A stretch of DNA of 35,462 nt from CAZOOA01 sp964581355 (GTDB lineage: Bacteria > Bacillota > Dethiobacteria > DTU022 > UBA8154), in contig CAZOOA010000024.1 in assembly GCA_964581355.1 (NCBI GenBank), positions 1 to 35,462 of the forward strand, read 5' to 3'. The notes beneath the pieces were generated by a model. The model did no database searches and had not been told where the DNA came from. It was given only the letters and a program-made list of their open reading frames with translations. Each line of letters begins with the position of its first letter. The first letter of the stretch is position 1. The position numbers were made by a program, and so were the translations under genes. Below, piece by piece: positions 24,896-32,017 of the stretch.

Positions 24896-25885
24896 ATGCG
24901 GCAACTGCTGGTTGAATGCAGTGACCCGGGAATGGTGGTTGTCCTGGAGGAAGAATTGGAACATGTGTTGAGAAACGTAAACTTTCAGCGTGCCCGGGAA
25001 CTGCAGGCACAACTCACAAAACTGGCAGGTGAGCTGGGTGGCGATTATGCCCAGGCCTGGAGCGGGTTTCACATGGAAGTAGCCAACGATGGGAATGATG
25101 TTCCGCCCTCTTTCGGCAGCAGAAACCCTGTTGATAAGCAGAGCATAAAAGAGCTTCTTTCCCGTGCCGCAGATGAGGGAATTGGAAAATTTAGCATGCG
25201 GCCAACCTTGTTGTTGCCCCAGGATGGACCAGCCCCGGAAACCAGGGAGCAGTACATCTGTGACTTGGCCGATAGCATTCGTTATACAACGTTGTTCGGT
25301 AGTGAATGGGGTGAGCGCCCCTTCGCTTTTCCCAGGGCCATGGAACAATATCGCTATCAGCTCCTGGAGGAGCACGTGCTGACTTCCATCAGGCGCAGTG
25401 CTCATAACCCCCGGCTGGGCCGTAAATGGGTGCAGGAAATTGTCAAATGCCTGGAGGAATCCATTACAGAGGCCGATCTGCGAGCTGTGGCGGTAATGGA
25501 GTATGAGCTGTCAAAAATGGATCCTGACTCGCTTGGCATAGAAGAGAAAACCCAATGGACGGTGCTTGCCTGCAATGTTGGCAAAGCGATAGAAAAATGG
25601 TATACAGCTTGTGAGAAGGAGCTCGAATATGTCTACCAGCGGGCTGCGCTACTGGCCGAGATGTGGCATTCCTGCCAGGGTTTCGGTCCGGCGGCACCCT
25701 TCATCCGGGAACAATTCCAAGGATTGCTGCAGGAAGCAGCCTCAGTTTATACCGATGATGGTGTGCAGGCGCTAGAGCGGGTGTACGAGCAGCTGCAGCA
25801 CCTGCCTTGGAACCTTTTGCGTGGTTTGTTGGATCAAGAAGAAAGGGATGCTGGGGATGACGATACGCAGGCAACAAGGGAATAA
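24896..25885 (+). CDS. Uncharacterised protein coupled to a radical SAM enzyme
   Basis: A 329-aa soluble protein that I do not recognise. It begins MRQLLVECSDPGMVVVLEEE, with AAGGAG eight bases before the ATG. It is predicted mostly helical, with long charged helices near the N terminus (NFQRARELQAQLTKLAGEL) and toward the end (QFQGLLQEAASVYTDD). The middle contains RPFAFPRAMEQYRYQLLEEH, and the tail is very acidic. There is no membrane segment or zinc motif. Its stop is separated by one base from the radical SAM start, so the two are translationally coupled and probably act together. It sits among mobile-element remnants, which suggests it was horizontally acquired. Confidence 0.75.
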   Translation: MRQLLVECSDPGMVVVLEEELEHVLRNVNFQRARELQAQLTKLAGELGGDYAQAWSGFHMEVANDGNDVPPSFGSRNPVDKQSIKELLSRAADEGIGKFSMRPTLLLPQDGPAPETREQYICDLADSIRYTTLFGSEWGERPFAFPRAMEQYRYQLLEEHVLTSIRRSAHNPRLGRKWVQEIVKCLEESITEADLRAVAVMEYELSKMDPDSLGIEEKTQWTVLACNVGKAIEKWYTACEKELEYVYQRAALLAEMWHSCQGFGPAAPFIREQFQGLLQEAASVYTDDGVQALERVYEQLQHLPWNLLRGLLDQEERDAGDDDTQATRE

Positions 25886-25886
25886 C

Positions 25887-26609
25887 ATGTCCGGCAAGGA
25901 CTATTTCAAGCTTGCTTCAGTGGAAATAACGCAGCGATGTGGTGGGCAGTGTCCATACTGCAACCAGGTCAAGTCAAATAAAGATATGTCCGTATATGAG
26001 TTTAACTGCCTGCTTGATACATTAGGGAATGAAGGATTTGAAGCAGTTGCCCTGGGTGGGGGCGAACCCACATTGCATCCTGCTCTCCCCGAGCTTCTGC
26101 ATTCTGTTAAAGAACGTGAACTGCGCGTCGGCTTAACTACCAATGGATGTACACCGGATAAAATAAAACAGCTTGCTGCATTGAACTTGCTGGACAGTTT
26201 TGGTGTCTCTGCAGGCAAAGGGGATTGGTTGGAATTGGCCGGTCATCCCAGAGCCATAATCAATTTGCTGTTGTTGCGGGGGGGATTGCAGACAGTTCTT
26301 GAGCAGGCAGTTCAGGCAATCAAAAGTGGTGCACGCTGTCTGCTGCTGCTGGTGTATAAAGGTTCTTCAAAACATTTTTCTCCAGGAAATACAGAGCTTG
26401 AAGATGCCTATAGTTTGCTTACAATGCTGTGTCGAAAAGAAAAGGTAACCATTGCTGTCGATGATTATGCCAGGCGGCGTCTTCAACTGATAAAGAGCTG
26501 CGGTGAAGGATTTATCCGCATCAACCTGGATGGCACCCGTGAGATGTGCTGTTTTTCCGATTGCGAATTCCGCCTAGAGTCGGAAAAGATGACTTTCCTC
26601 TCAAACTAA
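25887..26609 (+). CDS. Small radical SAM enzyme, probably truncated at the C terminus
   Basis: A 240-aa protein that uses a 4Fe-4S cluster and S-adenosylmethionine for radical chemistry. The cluster motif is CGGQCPYC (C-x3-C-x2-C) in EITQRCGGQCPYCNQ, followed by the SAM-contact GGGEPTLHP and a partial barrel (RVGLTTNGCTP). Near the end, FIRINLDGTREMCCFSDCEFRL resembles the start of a SPASM/twitch-like auxiliary region, but the protein stops soon after. The following DNA continues in the same frame into a toxin tail, so a deletion junction may have shortened it. It is directly coupled to the 329-aa gene upstream. The substrate is unknown; RiPP-type peptide modification is one possibility. Confidence 0.8.
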   Translation: MSGKDYFKLASVEITQRCGGQCPYCNQVKSNKDMSVYEFNCLLDTLGNEGFEAVALGGGEPTLHPALPELLHSVKERELRVGLTTNGCTPDKIKQLAALNLLDSFGVSAGKGDWLELAGHPRAIINLLLLRGGLQTVLEQAVQAIKSGARCLLLLVYKGSSKHFSPGNTELEDAYSLLTMLCRKEKVTIAVDDYARRRLQLIKSCGEGFIRINLDGTREMCCFSDCEFRLESEKMTFLSN

Positions 26610-26798
26610 CTGTGCTTTACGGGAAACGGGGCTTGGTTACATGTTGAAGAATGTTGGCAAAACTGGCCTGTTCATGTTGTTTGGGGTATAGCAAAAGGCT
26701 TTAAAGAGCCGGCTGTTTTGGTTACTGCTTACAGGCCTGACCCGGAGCGTTGGGATGAAACTTTCAAACGGAGGCGCGCTAATCATGAAAGAGCGTAA
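26610..26798 (+). pseudogene. DUF4258-type toxin, C-terminal fragment
   Basis: Reading on in the radical SAM frame after its stop gives WLHVEECWQNWPVHVVWGIA, then VTAYRPDPERWDETFKRRR, to TAA at 26796-26798. This matches the C-terminal half of DUF4258 RelE-like toxins, whose hallmark is VTAYxPDPxxW. The N-terminal half and start codon are missing. It overlaps the start of the antitoxin gene, the normal toxin-antitoxin order for this family. Confidence 0.6.
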
Positions 26799-26997
26799 AA
26801 AAACGAAATACCTACATGAAGGTCGATATGTGGCCGAAGTAGAAGTTCTATTGATTAATGATGAGACTGGGTGGTCACCTTATCTAAACCTGGAAGATGC
26901 CTATAAGCTTGATGAAGTAAGAGATGCTTTAAAACGTGGAGATTTGAAAACTGCATCAAAATACGGTAATATCTATGAGCTCAGGCAAGTAACCTGA
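26785..26997 (+). CDS. Antitoxin-like partner of DUF4258 toxin
   Basis: A 70-aa protein (MKERKKTKYLHEGRYVAEVE...) that overlaps the end of the toxin fragment by 14 bases. GGAGG lies ten bases upstream of the ATG. The sequence GWSPYLNLEDAYKLDEVRDALKRGDL is intact and of the type found directly downstream of DUF4258 genes. With the toxin broken it is an orphan antitoxin. The pairing is inferred from position and a recalled association. Confidence 0.6.
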   Translation: MKERKKTKYLHEGRYVAEVEVLLINDETGWSPYLNLEDAYKLDEVRDALKRGDLKTASKYGNIYELRQVT

Positions 26998-27162
26998 GTA
27001 TAAAAATCATAAGCCAGGCCGGTATGGAAGCCTATGCACCTGCAGCCGCTTTTTGAGGGGCGGAAAAACAGTTTAATTAAAGTTTATTAAATTTACTTAT
27101 ACTTTGTTAATATTAGACAGATATTTGGTATAGCAATTACAATCGAAAGGAGGTGGTAACGG

Positions 27163-28473
27163 GTGAAGTTTAACCGCAAGATAGAAATCATTTTCACGGA
27201 AGAAGACAAAAGGGTCATGGACGGTCAGAGCAAGATTTGCAACTGGTTATATAACCACCTATTAGAGCTATGTAAGCGTGACTACTACGAAAACAACAAC
27301 GAAAACAGATTATTGTCAGGTCGGAACCTAAGGGATCAGGTGCCAGGATTAAAAGAGGAATTTCCTTTTTTGAAAACAGTACATTCATCAGTTACAAAGA
27401 ACGTTGCGCTTCGGTTAATGGATGCTTATAAAAAATCTTTTCAAGAAGAAGCTATTAACCCTCCAAAATTTCGGGCATGGAAGAAGAAGTGGTTTTCTTT
27501 ATATTATGATGAACCGGGCAAAGGCTTTAAAATTTTAAAAGATGGCAGTTTACAAATAACACTAGGAACAGATGAAACCAACAGAAGGCTTAAGATCCTT
27601 GGTGACTTGAAGGAACCGCTTAGTTTAAGGGAAACTGATAAAATTTTAACGTTCAGGCTTTGTAAACAGCAAGGCGACAGATTCTATGCAGTGTTTACTA
27701 TTGAACGTCAACCGGTAAAAAAGGAGTCGCAAAACCGTGATAGTTGGGTAGCATTAGACCCTAACCACAAGAACTTTTTTACAGCCATCGATTATCAAGG
27801 CAACAGCTTTGAGTTCAGCAAGCTTCCTCAGCTAAAATATTGGGACGAAGCAATTGACAAATTAAAATCCAAACGAGACAAAGCATTAAGGAAATCCAAA
27901 AGAAGAATATCCAAAGGTGGTAAGGTTTACTATTTACCAAGTAAACGCTGGGAGATATTGAATAAAGCTTTAAATAGAGCTTATCATTGCAGGCGAGAAC
28001 AGCTTAAGCAGGCGATGTATGCTCTAGCTAATGATTTAGCGCAGAGATATGATTATGTAGCTATCGGCGATTATACACCATCAACCGATACAGCAGTTTA
28101 TGACAACATGCACCGCAGTATGCTAAACCAGGAAGTAATCGGTCAGTTCCGAGACATATTACTTTGGGTATTTCAGCGAAGCAATAAACAAGGTTCAGTT
28201 ATAGACGAAACAGGTACTACGAAAACATGTTGTATTTGCGGTTATGAAGAAAAGAAAGATCCTAGTGTTAGGAGTTTTATTTGTGTTGGATGTGGCACAA
28301 CCCTTTCAAGAGATATTAACAGTGCAGTTAATATCGCAATAAAAGACAATTTATTGCCTGGCTCGGGCCATGTAGGTTGGGATTTATCTCATTCTATGTG
28401 CATTGCTGGATGGAGCTATCAGTCTTGTAAGATATACTTAACTGATACTTCATCTATGGATATGAGTGCTTAA
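27163..28473 (+). CDS. tnpB: TnpB (IS605/IS607 OrfB) RNA-guided nuclease with rearranged RuvC site
   Basis: A 436-aa transposon-encoded nuclease guided by an omega RNA made from the element's 3' end. The GTG start has AAGGAGG nine bases upstream. RuvC-I Asp199 is in VALDPNHKNFF, the zinc finger is Cys356/359...Cys374/377, and RuvC-III Asp384 is in SRDINSAVNIA. At RuvC-II the usual E-D-L reads VAIGDYTPS: Gly302 replaces the catalytic Glu. An acidic residue is instead found 47 positions later, Glu349 in VIDETGTTKTC, next to the zinc finger, as described for Fanzor-like 'rearranged' TnpBs. No intact TnpA lies beside it. Codon use is AT-rich and resembles the surrounding accessory DNA. Confidence 0.88.
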   Translation: MKFNRKIEIIFTEEDKRVMDGQSKICNWLYNHLLELCKRDYYENNNENRLLSGRNLRDQVPGLKEEFPFLKTVHSSVTKNVALRLMDAYKKSFQEEAINPPKFRAWKKKWFSLYYDEPGKGFKILKDGSLQITLGTDETNRRLKILGDLKEPLSLRETDKILTFRLCKQQGDRFYAVFTIERQPVKKESQNRDSWVALDPNHKNFFTAIDYQGNSFEFSKLPQLKYWDEAIDKLKSKRDKALRKSKRRISKGGKVYYLPSKRWEILNKALNRAYHCRREQLKQAMYALANDLAQRYDYVAIGDYTPSTDTAVYDNMHRSMLNQEVIGQFRDILLWVFQRSNKQGSVIDETGTTKTCCICGYEEKKDPSVRSFICVGCGTTLSRDINSAVNIAIKDNLLPGSGHVGWDLSHSMCIAGWSYQSCKIYLTDTSSMDMSA

Positions 28474-28533
28474 CAAGTTTAGCACTTGTATTCCAAGCAA
28501 AGAAATTAAATCGAAGAGGTGAGACTCTTTGTT

Positions 28534-28580
28534 CAAAACTTACTTATTGAATAAGTTTAGGTAATGTTAAGTAAGTTTTG
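28534..28580. repeat. 13-bp inverted repeat at the TnpB element right end
   Basis: CAAAACTTACTTA (28534-28546) and TAAGTAAGTTTTG (28568-28580) are perfect arms. An inner ACTTAT-TGA-ATAAGT (28543-28557) adds a nested palindrome. They lie 60-107 bases after the TnpB stop, where an omega RNA scaffold and element right end are expected. Confidence 0.65.
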
Positions 28581-28597
28581 TAGAGCGGTGTAGGTAT

Positions 28598-28863
28598 TTT
28601 CCCGAAAGTGTATCGGACAGGCTTTTTGAATACGGTCTGTATGACATAGAGTACAGGCGCTCTGCTTTGAAAGAAATCAAAAAACTGGATAAGCCTAACC
28701 GAAAAGTAATGGTCGCCCAAATTGTAAGCTGTGCCAGGAAGCCCTATGTAGGAAATCGTCTTAAAGGGTCCTGTGCGGTTATTTGAGTCATGATTTTTAC
28801 TTCAAAGGCGTAAGTTACCGTGTCATCTATACAGTTGAGGAACAAACCAAAGCCATAACCATC
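28598..28863 (+). pseudogene. RelE/ParE-family toxin, frameshifted
   Basis: One frame reads YDIEYRRSALKEIKKLDKP...KPYVGNRLKG and stops at 28786. The neighbouring frame continues as CGYLSHDFYFKGVSYRVIYT VEEQTKAITI. Together they make a typical RelE fold (KxLKKLdKp, GxxLKG, YRVIYTV). The shift lies near 28770-28783. There is no good start codon, and the usual C-terminal catalytic tail is replaced by unrelated sequence. Its 5' end directly adjoins the TnpB element's right end. Confidence 0.75.
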
Positions 28864-28929
28864 GACCACCAATCTTACCCCGGCACCCGAGCCGCACCTG
28901 CCAGGCCTGCTGAAGGACTGCCTGCCAGG

Positions 28930-29145
28930 ACCGTGCTTCTGGTTGACGTGGACAGCAGACTGCCCAACCTGGCTTTAATGAAACTGGCCGGTTACTATAA
29001 ACAGCGGGGTTATTATATCAAGTTGGCGAAAAAGGAGGCGTATGAACCGGGGGTAGTTCAATGGGCTGGCAGCCCAGCCTTTGTCACGAATCAAAAAATT
29101 AGTGCGTTGTTGTTTCTTAACAGCGCGAGGTTTGATGCAGGGTGA
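28930..29145 (+). pseudogene. Fragment of a 'DVDS..PNLALMKL' protein
   Basis: TVLLVDVDSRLPNLALMKLA GYYKQRG is the conserved N-terminal segment of a family I recall as cobalamin-binding-like domains preceding radical SAM modules in Clostridia and phages. It is fused in frame to the RelE remnant and degenerates after about 55 residues. The interval 29146-29300 holds no recognisable gene. Confidence 0.4.
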
Positions 29146-29300
29146 TTCGCTGCCCTCACAAAGACAAAAAATATAGAACCTTATGCTGAATCAGAAAATT
29201 TACGTAAAACAGTTCCAATACCAGTTCATACATCAATTATGGGGTCTGACTTTAGAAAAAAGGTTTAAGGGGACTGAAAACCATATTATATCCAAGGATT

Positions 29301-29500
29301 ATGTTTGTTGAAACAGCTATCAAAAACTACACCTTAAATACTTTAATTGGTTTTGGGCCAGTAGATTTTGATTATATATTTTCACATCTGCTAAACGATT
29401 ATAAAAGCGAAAATACGGGCAATAGTAAATATCGAGAAAAAATGAAGAAAAGGCTAGATGTAAGAAATAAAATTTATCAGTCACTAAGTTATAGCTACTC
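29301..29500 (+). pseudogene. Abi-family (Abi_2-like) abortive-infection protein, internal fragment
   Basis: FVETAIKNYTLNTLIGFGPV, then DYKSENTGNSKYREKMKKRL and VRNKIYQSLSYSYS, match the middle of Abi_D/F-type phage-resistance proteins. The start and the C-terminal part are missing. The family resemblance ends where a 73-bp repeat begins (29501), so the gene was interrupted there. Confidence 0.55.
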
Positions 29501-29572
29501 GTTTGGAGGCGTCTGGCACAGTTTTTTAGTAAGGTGATTTTTCTGTTCGGGTGATTAGGGGAGTGAAGTCTG
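29501..29572 (+). repeat. Direct repeat copy A (~73 bp)
   Basis: Starts GTTTGGAGGCGTCTGGCACA and ends GGGGAGTGAAGTCTGG. It is almost identical to 30196-30269 (differences are a few substitutions and small indels). It lies exactly at the break in the Abi fragment and contains two GGTGAT motifs 17 bases apart. Confidence 0.92.
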
Positions 29573-29585
29573 GCTGTTTTTGCAT

Positions 29586-29611
29586 AGTGTTTTTAGGTTG
29601 CAAAAAACACT
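29586..29611. repeat. Palindrome adjoining the left terminal repeat
   Basis: AGTGTTTTT and AAAAACACT are perfect 9-bp arms, and the right arm overlaps the first bases of the 53-bp inverted repeat. It could be a recombinase core or binding site. Confidence 0.7.
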
Positions 29612-29661
29612 GTCAGGTGATCTCCCAGGGAAAAAGTCCACTAGAATTGTAGCTCAGCACA
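29609..29661 (+). repeat. Left terminal inverted repeat (53 bp)
   Basis: ACTGTCAGGTGATCTCCCAG...TAGCTCAGCACA matches the reverse complement of 35409-35461 at 50 of 53 positions. Mismatches are at repeat positions 22, 31 and 41. Confidence 0.95.
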
Positions 29662-29732
29662 ATTATTTAAACGTTCTTTTATTTTATTATTTATTATTTT
29701 GAAATTTCTTGAGCCACCAATAAAAACTTTAA

Positions 29733-30182
29733 TTATTGAACACTCCTTGTTTTAGTTAATGTTAGGACAAATACATTTTTTACGTTTCCAATGCCATGGA
29801 GAATAGCAGTAATAGCTTTTAATGTTGCACCAGACCTGTACAAATCATCAATTAGTAAAACATTTTTGTTATTAAGATTTACTTTTCCAGCCAAGCCAAA
29901 GGCGTCTCTTAAAACCCTCTCTCGTTCAACGTGATCTTTTATGTTTTTAAGCTCAGGTGTTGGTTTTTCTTTAACAACTTCATTATAAATTAAATGTTTA
30001 CTAAAGGGGCAACAGTTATTTCCAGTTCCTGCACCAGAAGGTACGCAAGAATAGTTTGAGATGAGGCAAAATTGGGCAGGACTTGGACCGTTAGGTTTTA
30101 AGGGTATATTTGTATAAGCAGTTACCAAGTGACCAAGCAAGCGTGCATTTGAATATTTGCCAATATTCTGCCATCGAGGACC
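29733..30182 (-). pseudogene. Phosphoribosyltransferase, 5'-truncated
   Basis: The C-terminal part carries the PRPP-binding loop VLLIDDLYRSGATL, preceded by KPTPELKNIKDHVERERVLR and followed by VLTLTKTRS, typical of ComF/amidophosphoribosyltransferase-like proteins. Upstream conserved-looking sequence (RWQNIGKYSNARLLGHLVTA Y, PNGPSPAQF, cysteine-rich GNNCCPF) runs in frame up to TAA at 30183-30185, just beside repeat B. No real start codon or ribosome site is present; the 5' part was lost where repeat B begins. The natural role of this family in accessory DNA is not known to me. Confidence 0.7.
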
Positions 30183-30195
30183 TTAAAGGAATATT

Positions 30196-30269
30196 GTTTG
30201 GAGGCGACTGGCACACCTTTTTTTAGTAAGGTGATTTTTCTGTTCAGGTGATAGGGGGAGTGAAGTCTG
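30196..30269 (+). repeat. Direct repeat copy B (~73 bp)
   Basis: Starts GTTTGGAGGCGACTGGCACA and ends GGGGAGTGAAGTCTGA, in the same orientation as copy A 695 bases to the left. It sits at the broken 5' end of the phosphoribosyltransferase and contains AGGTGAT at 30229 and 30246. Confidence 0.92.
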
Positions 30270-30286
30270 ACAAATGCTTTTGTTCA

Positions 30287-30640
30287 TTAATAGACACGAC
30301 GTATTCTAATAGAGTTGGCAGAAATGACTGTAAAAGAGTCTTTGATTTCAGAATAGTGTTTCTTTATTGTATCATAAACAATGATTGCTTTATCATCAGA
30401 GATAATACCTGCCAGTCTAACAAGTATAACGCTTGAAATCTCTAACTTTTGTCTGTAAACTAATTCACCAAAATCTTTATCAGCAGTTATTAACACTAGC
30501 CCTTTCTTTTGTGCGATCTGAAGAACTTCTTTATCATTAATTCCCGGGTCCATTTCTGCAACATACTCTACATAATAACCATTTTTTCTCAACAAAACAA
30601 CGATTTGCTTGTCTAGACTTTCATCAGCTAAAAAATTCAT
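30287..30640 (-). CDS. DUF5615 PIN-like toxin
   Basis: A 117-aa PIN-like (Mut7-C-related) nuclease domain expected to act as the toxin of a VapBC-like pair. The acidic residues sit in MNFLADESLD and in LITADKDFGELV, both matching the family's catalytic motifs. The ATG overlaps the stop of the DUF433 antitoxin by 4 bases (ATGA), the usual arrangement. Length is normal, so the gene appears intact. It lies inside the putative mobile element next to repeat B, as stabilising cargo. Confidence 0.88.
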   Translation of the reverse strand: MNFLADESLDKQIVVLLRKNGYYVEYVAEMDPGINDKEVLQIAQKKGLVLITADKDFGELVYRQKLEISSVILVRLAGIISDDKAIIVYDTIKKHYSEIKDSFTVISANSIRIRRVY

Positions 30641-30873
30641 TGCCTTGCCTCTGGAGTTGGATAAACTATATCAGCGCGTAGAGCCTCCGCAGCAAATCCA
30701 ATTGCAGCGTAAATAGCTTCTTCTGTCAACCTGGGATGAGCTTTAAGTATTTGTTCTATTGTTTCTCCAGATGCTAGTTTTTCCAATATTTGCTCGACAG
30801 TAATGCGTGTACCTGCAACAGTTGGCTTTCCCATCATAATATCCGGGTCAGAGACAATTAATTTATTTTTCAT
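30637..30873 (-). CDS. DUF433 antitoxin
   Basis: A 78-aa small helical DNA-binding protein, MKNKLIVSDPDIMMGKPTVA GTRITVEQIL..., a textbook DUF433 sequence including the PxxxxGKPxxxGTRI motif and the helix YAAIGFAAEALRAD. DUF433 proteins are the antitoxins of DUF5615 toxins and probably autoregulate. It is first in the two-gene operon. The ribosome site is poor; its leader contains an IS605-like hairpin. Confidence 0.9.
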   Translation of the reverse strand: MKNKLIVSDPDIMMGKPTVAGTRITVEQILEKLASGETIEQILKAHPRLTEEAIYAAIGFAAEALRADIVYPTPEARQ

Positions 30874-30882
30874 CTTGTTTGA

Positions 30883-30930
30883 GGCGAGGCACCCACTCTA
30901 AGCGGTAGCGTAAGTGGGAGAGGAATCGCC
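30883..30930 (-). repeat. IS200/IS605-like right-end hairpin relic
   Basis: On the minus strand, GGCGA and CCCACT arms pair with AGTGGG and TCGCC. The order GGCGATTCCTCTCCCACT...AGTGGG resembles the 3' omega-RNA hairpin of TnpB elements. No tnpB lies beside it. The remaining gap to 31172 contains no gene I can support. Confidence 0.45.
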
Positions 30931-31172
30931 CTTCCTCCTTTCTATAAGCAAAGTATTAGCCGATTCTATTAATTTTGCTTTTTACAACCAGTTATAACCT
31001 CTATGTATCCATCCTTGGCTTATTCGGAAAAAACTAAGCAAAGTGATTGTAGGAGATATAAATCTATTTTACCACACATGTAGGAGAAGAAAAAGTTGGA
31101 TCATATGGAGCCAACAAGGATGGACTCCGAGGCAAAATGGTCGTTTGATCCTGGTAAAACCTACGGTTATCT

Positions 31173-31481
31173 TTAAACAAAAAGTTCATCCCTTTCCTCC
31201 AGGGTTTTGGGCACGATTAGACCCCAGCGGTTTTTAAATACTCCACCGCCGCGGGTCGCTTCTTCACTTAAATATTTTTTCATCTTCCCCGTTCTTTCTT
31301 CCAGCAAGCTCAAGAAGTCATCACCGATCTTGAGTGATTGCTGGTGGTGTTCTAAAAAATATCCGGCCTTTTTGTAAAGAACATTTTTACCATACGCCTC
31401 CAAATATTTTAACAGTTTGCTCTCATCAAGAAAAGATTTTGGCACCTTAGTGTCAGGTAAGCCAAGGGAAGCTGATCGCAA
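31173..31481 (-). pseudogene. AbiEi-like / transcriptional-regulator C-terminal fragment
   Basis: The 102-residue frame DTKVPKSFLDESKLLKYLEA YGKNVLYKKAGYFLEHH...YLSEEA...VFKNRWGLIVPKTL resembles the C terminus of AbiEi-type type IV antitoxins or 'viral defence' regulators. The N-terminal winged helix is absent and a stop lies just upstream. It has no ribosome site. I regard it as a decayed gene. The AbiEii partner is not present. Confidence 0.5.
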
Positions 31482-31684
31482 CAGCAGCCGAAGGAATTAT
31501 GCCATAATAACACTTCTTTTAAATACTGGCCATCCGGTTAAGCGAACTTGTCAGCCTTGACCGGGATGATGTATCGCCCCAGCCTCAGAAAAAGTTGGTA
31601 GGAAAAGAATATATCTTAACAATAGGCTTTTTCACATAGTTCAAGAAGCTGGTAACAGTAAATAAAGTTTTAATAAAACTGAGA

Positions 31685-31714
31685 TTGCAAAAGCAGGCAT
31701 AATAATGCTATAAT
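31685..31714 (+). promoter_or_regulatory. Promoter of the Phd/RelE operon
   Basis: TTGCAA (31685-31690), an 18-base spacer and TATAAT (31709-31714) with TGC directly before it (extended -10). The antitoxin ribosome site follows 17 bases later. Confidence 0.75.
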
Positions 31715-31744
31715 TAAGGCATTAATATGTTAGGAGTTGATATT

Positions 31745-32017
31745 ATGCCCCAGATTCTTCCGATTAAGGAACTTAGAAATACTACGGAAATATCGGAGTT
31801 GTGTCATAAGTTAAAAGAACCCATTTTTATTACCAAGAATGGTTATGGAGATATGGTTGTAATGAGTATGGAGACATATGAAAAATCAATGGCTAAACTA
31901 GAACTGTATCAGAAGTTAGCTGAAGCGGAGACACAAATTAAAAATGGGGAAGAACTTTTAGATGGGGAAGAAGTCTTTAGTAGGCTTAGGGAAAAACATG
32001 GCAGAAAAGAAGTATAA
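31745..32017 (+). CDS. Phd/YefM-family antitoxin
   Basis: A 90-aa DNA-binding antitoxin, MPQILPIKELRNTTEISELC HKLKEPIFITKNGYGDMVVM..., the classical Phd/YefM N terminus followed by a charged toxin-binding tail. AGGAG lies eight bases before the ATG and a strong promoter just upstream. Its end overlaps the toxin start by 20 bases. It probably represses its own promoter with the toxin. Confidence 0.9.
   Translation: MPQILPIKELRNTTEISELCHKLKEPIFITKNGYGDMVVMSMETYEKSMAKLELYQKLAEAETQIKNGEELLDGEEVFSRLREKHGRKEV

Noticed and set aside
26998..27162. tRNA or other RNA gene between antitoxin and tnpB
   Set aside because: No cloverleaf or tRNA end is visible. The stretch is AT-rich with only a weak CCGC/GCGG stem.
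30248..30436. Plus-strand frame opposite the DUF5615 toxin
   Set aside because: It is antisense to an obvious toxin gene and starts inside repeat B.
31043..31237. Plus-strand 64-aa frame
   Set aside because: It overlaps the AbiEi-like fragment on the other strand and has no family resemblance. AGGAG before the start is too weak evidence on its own.
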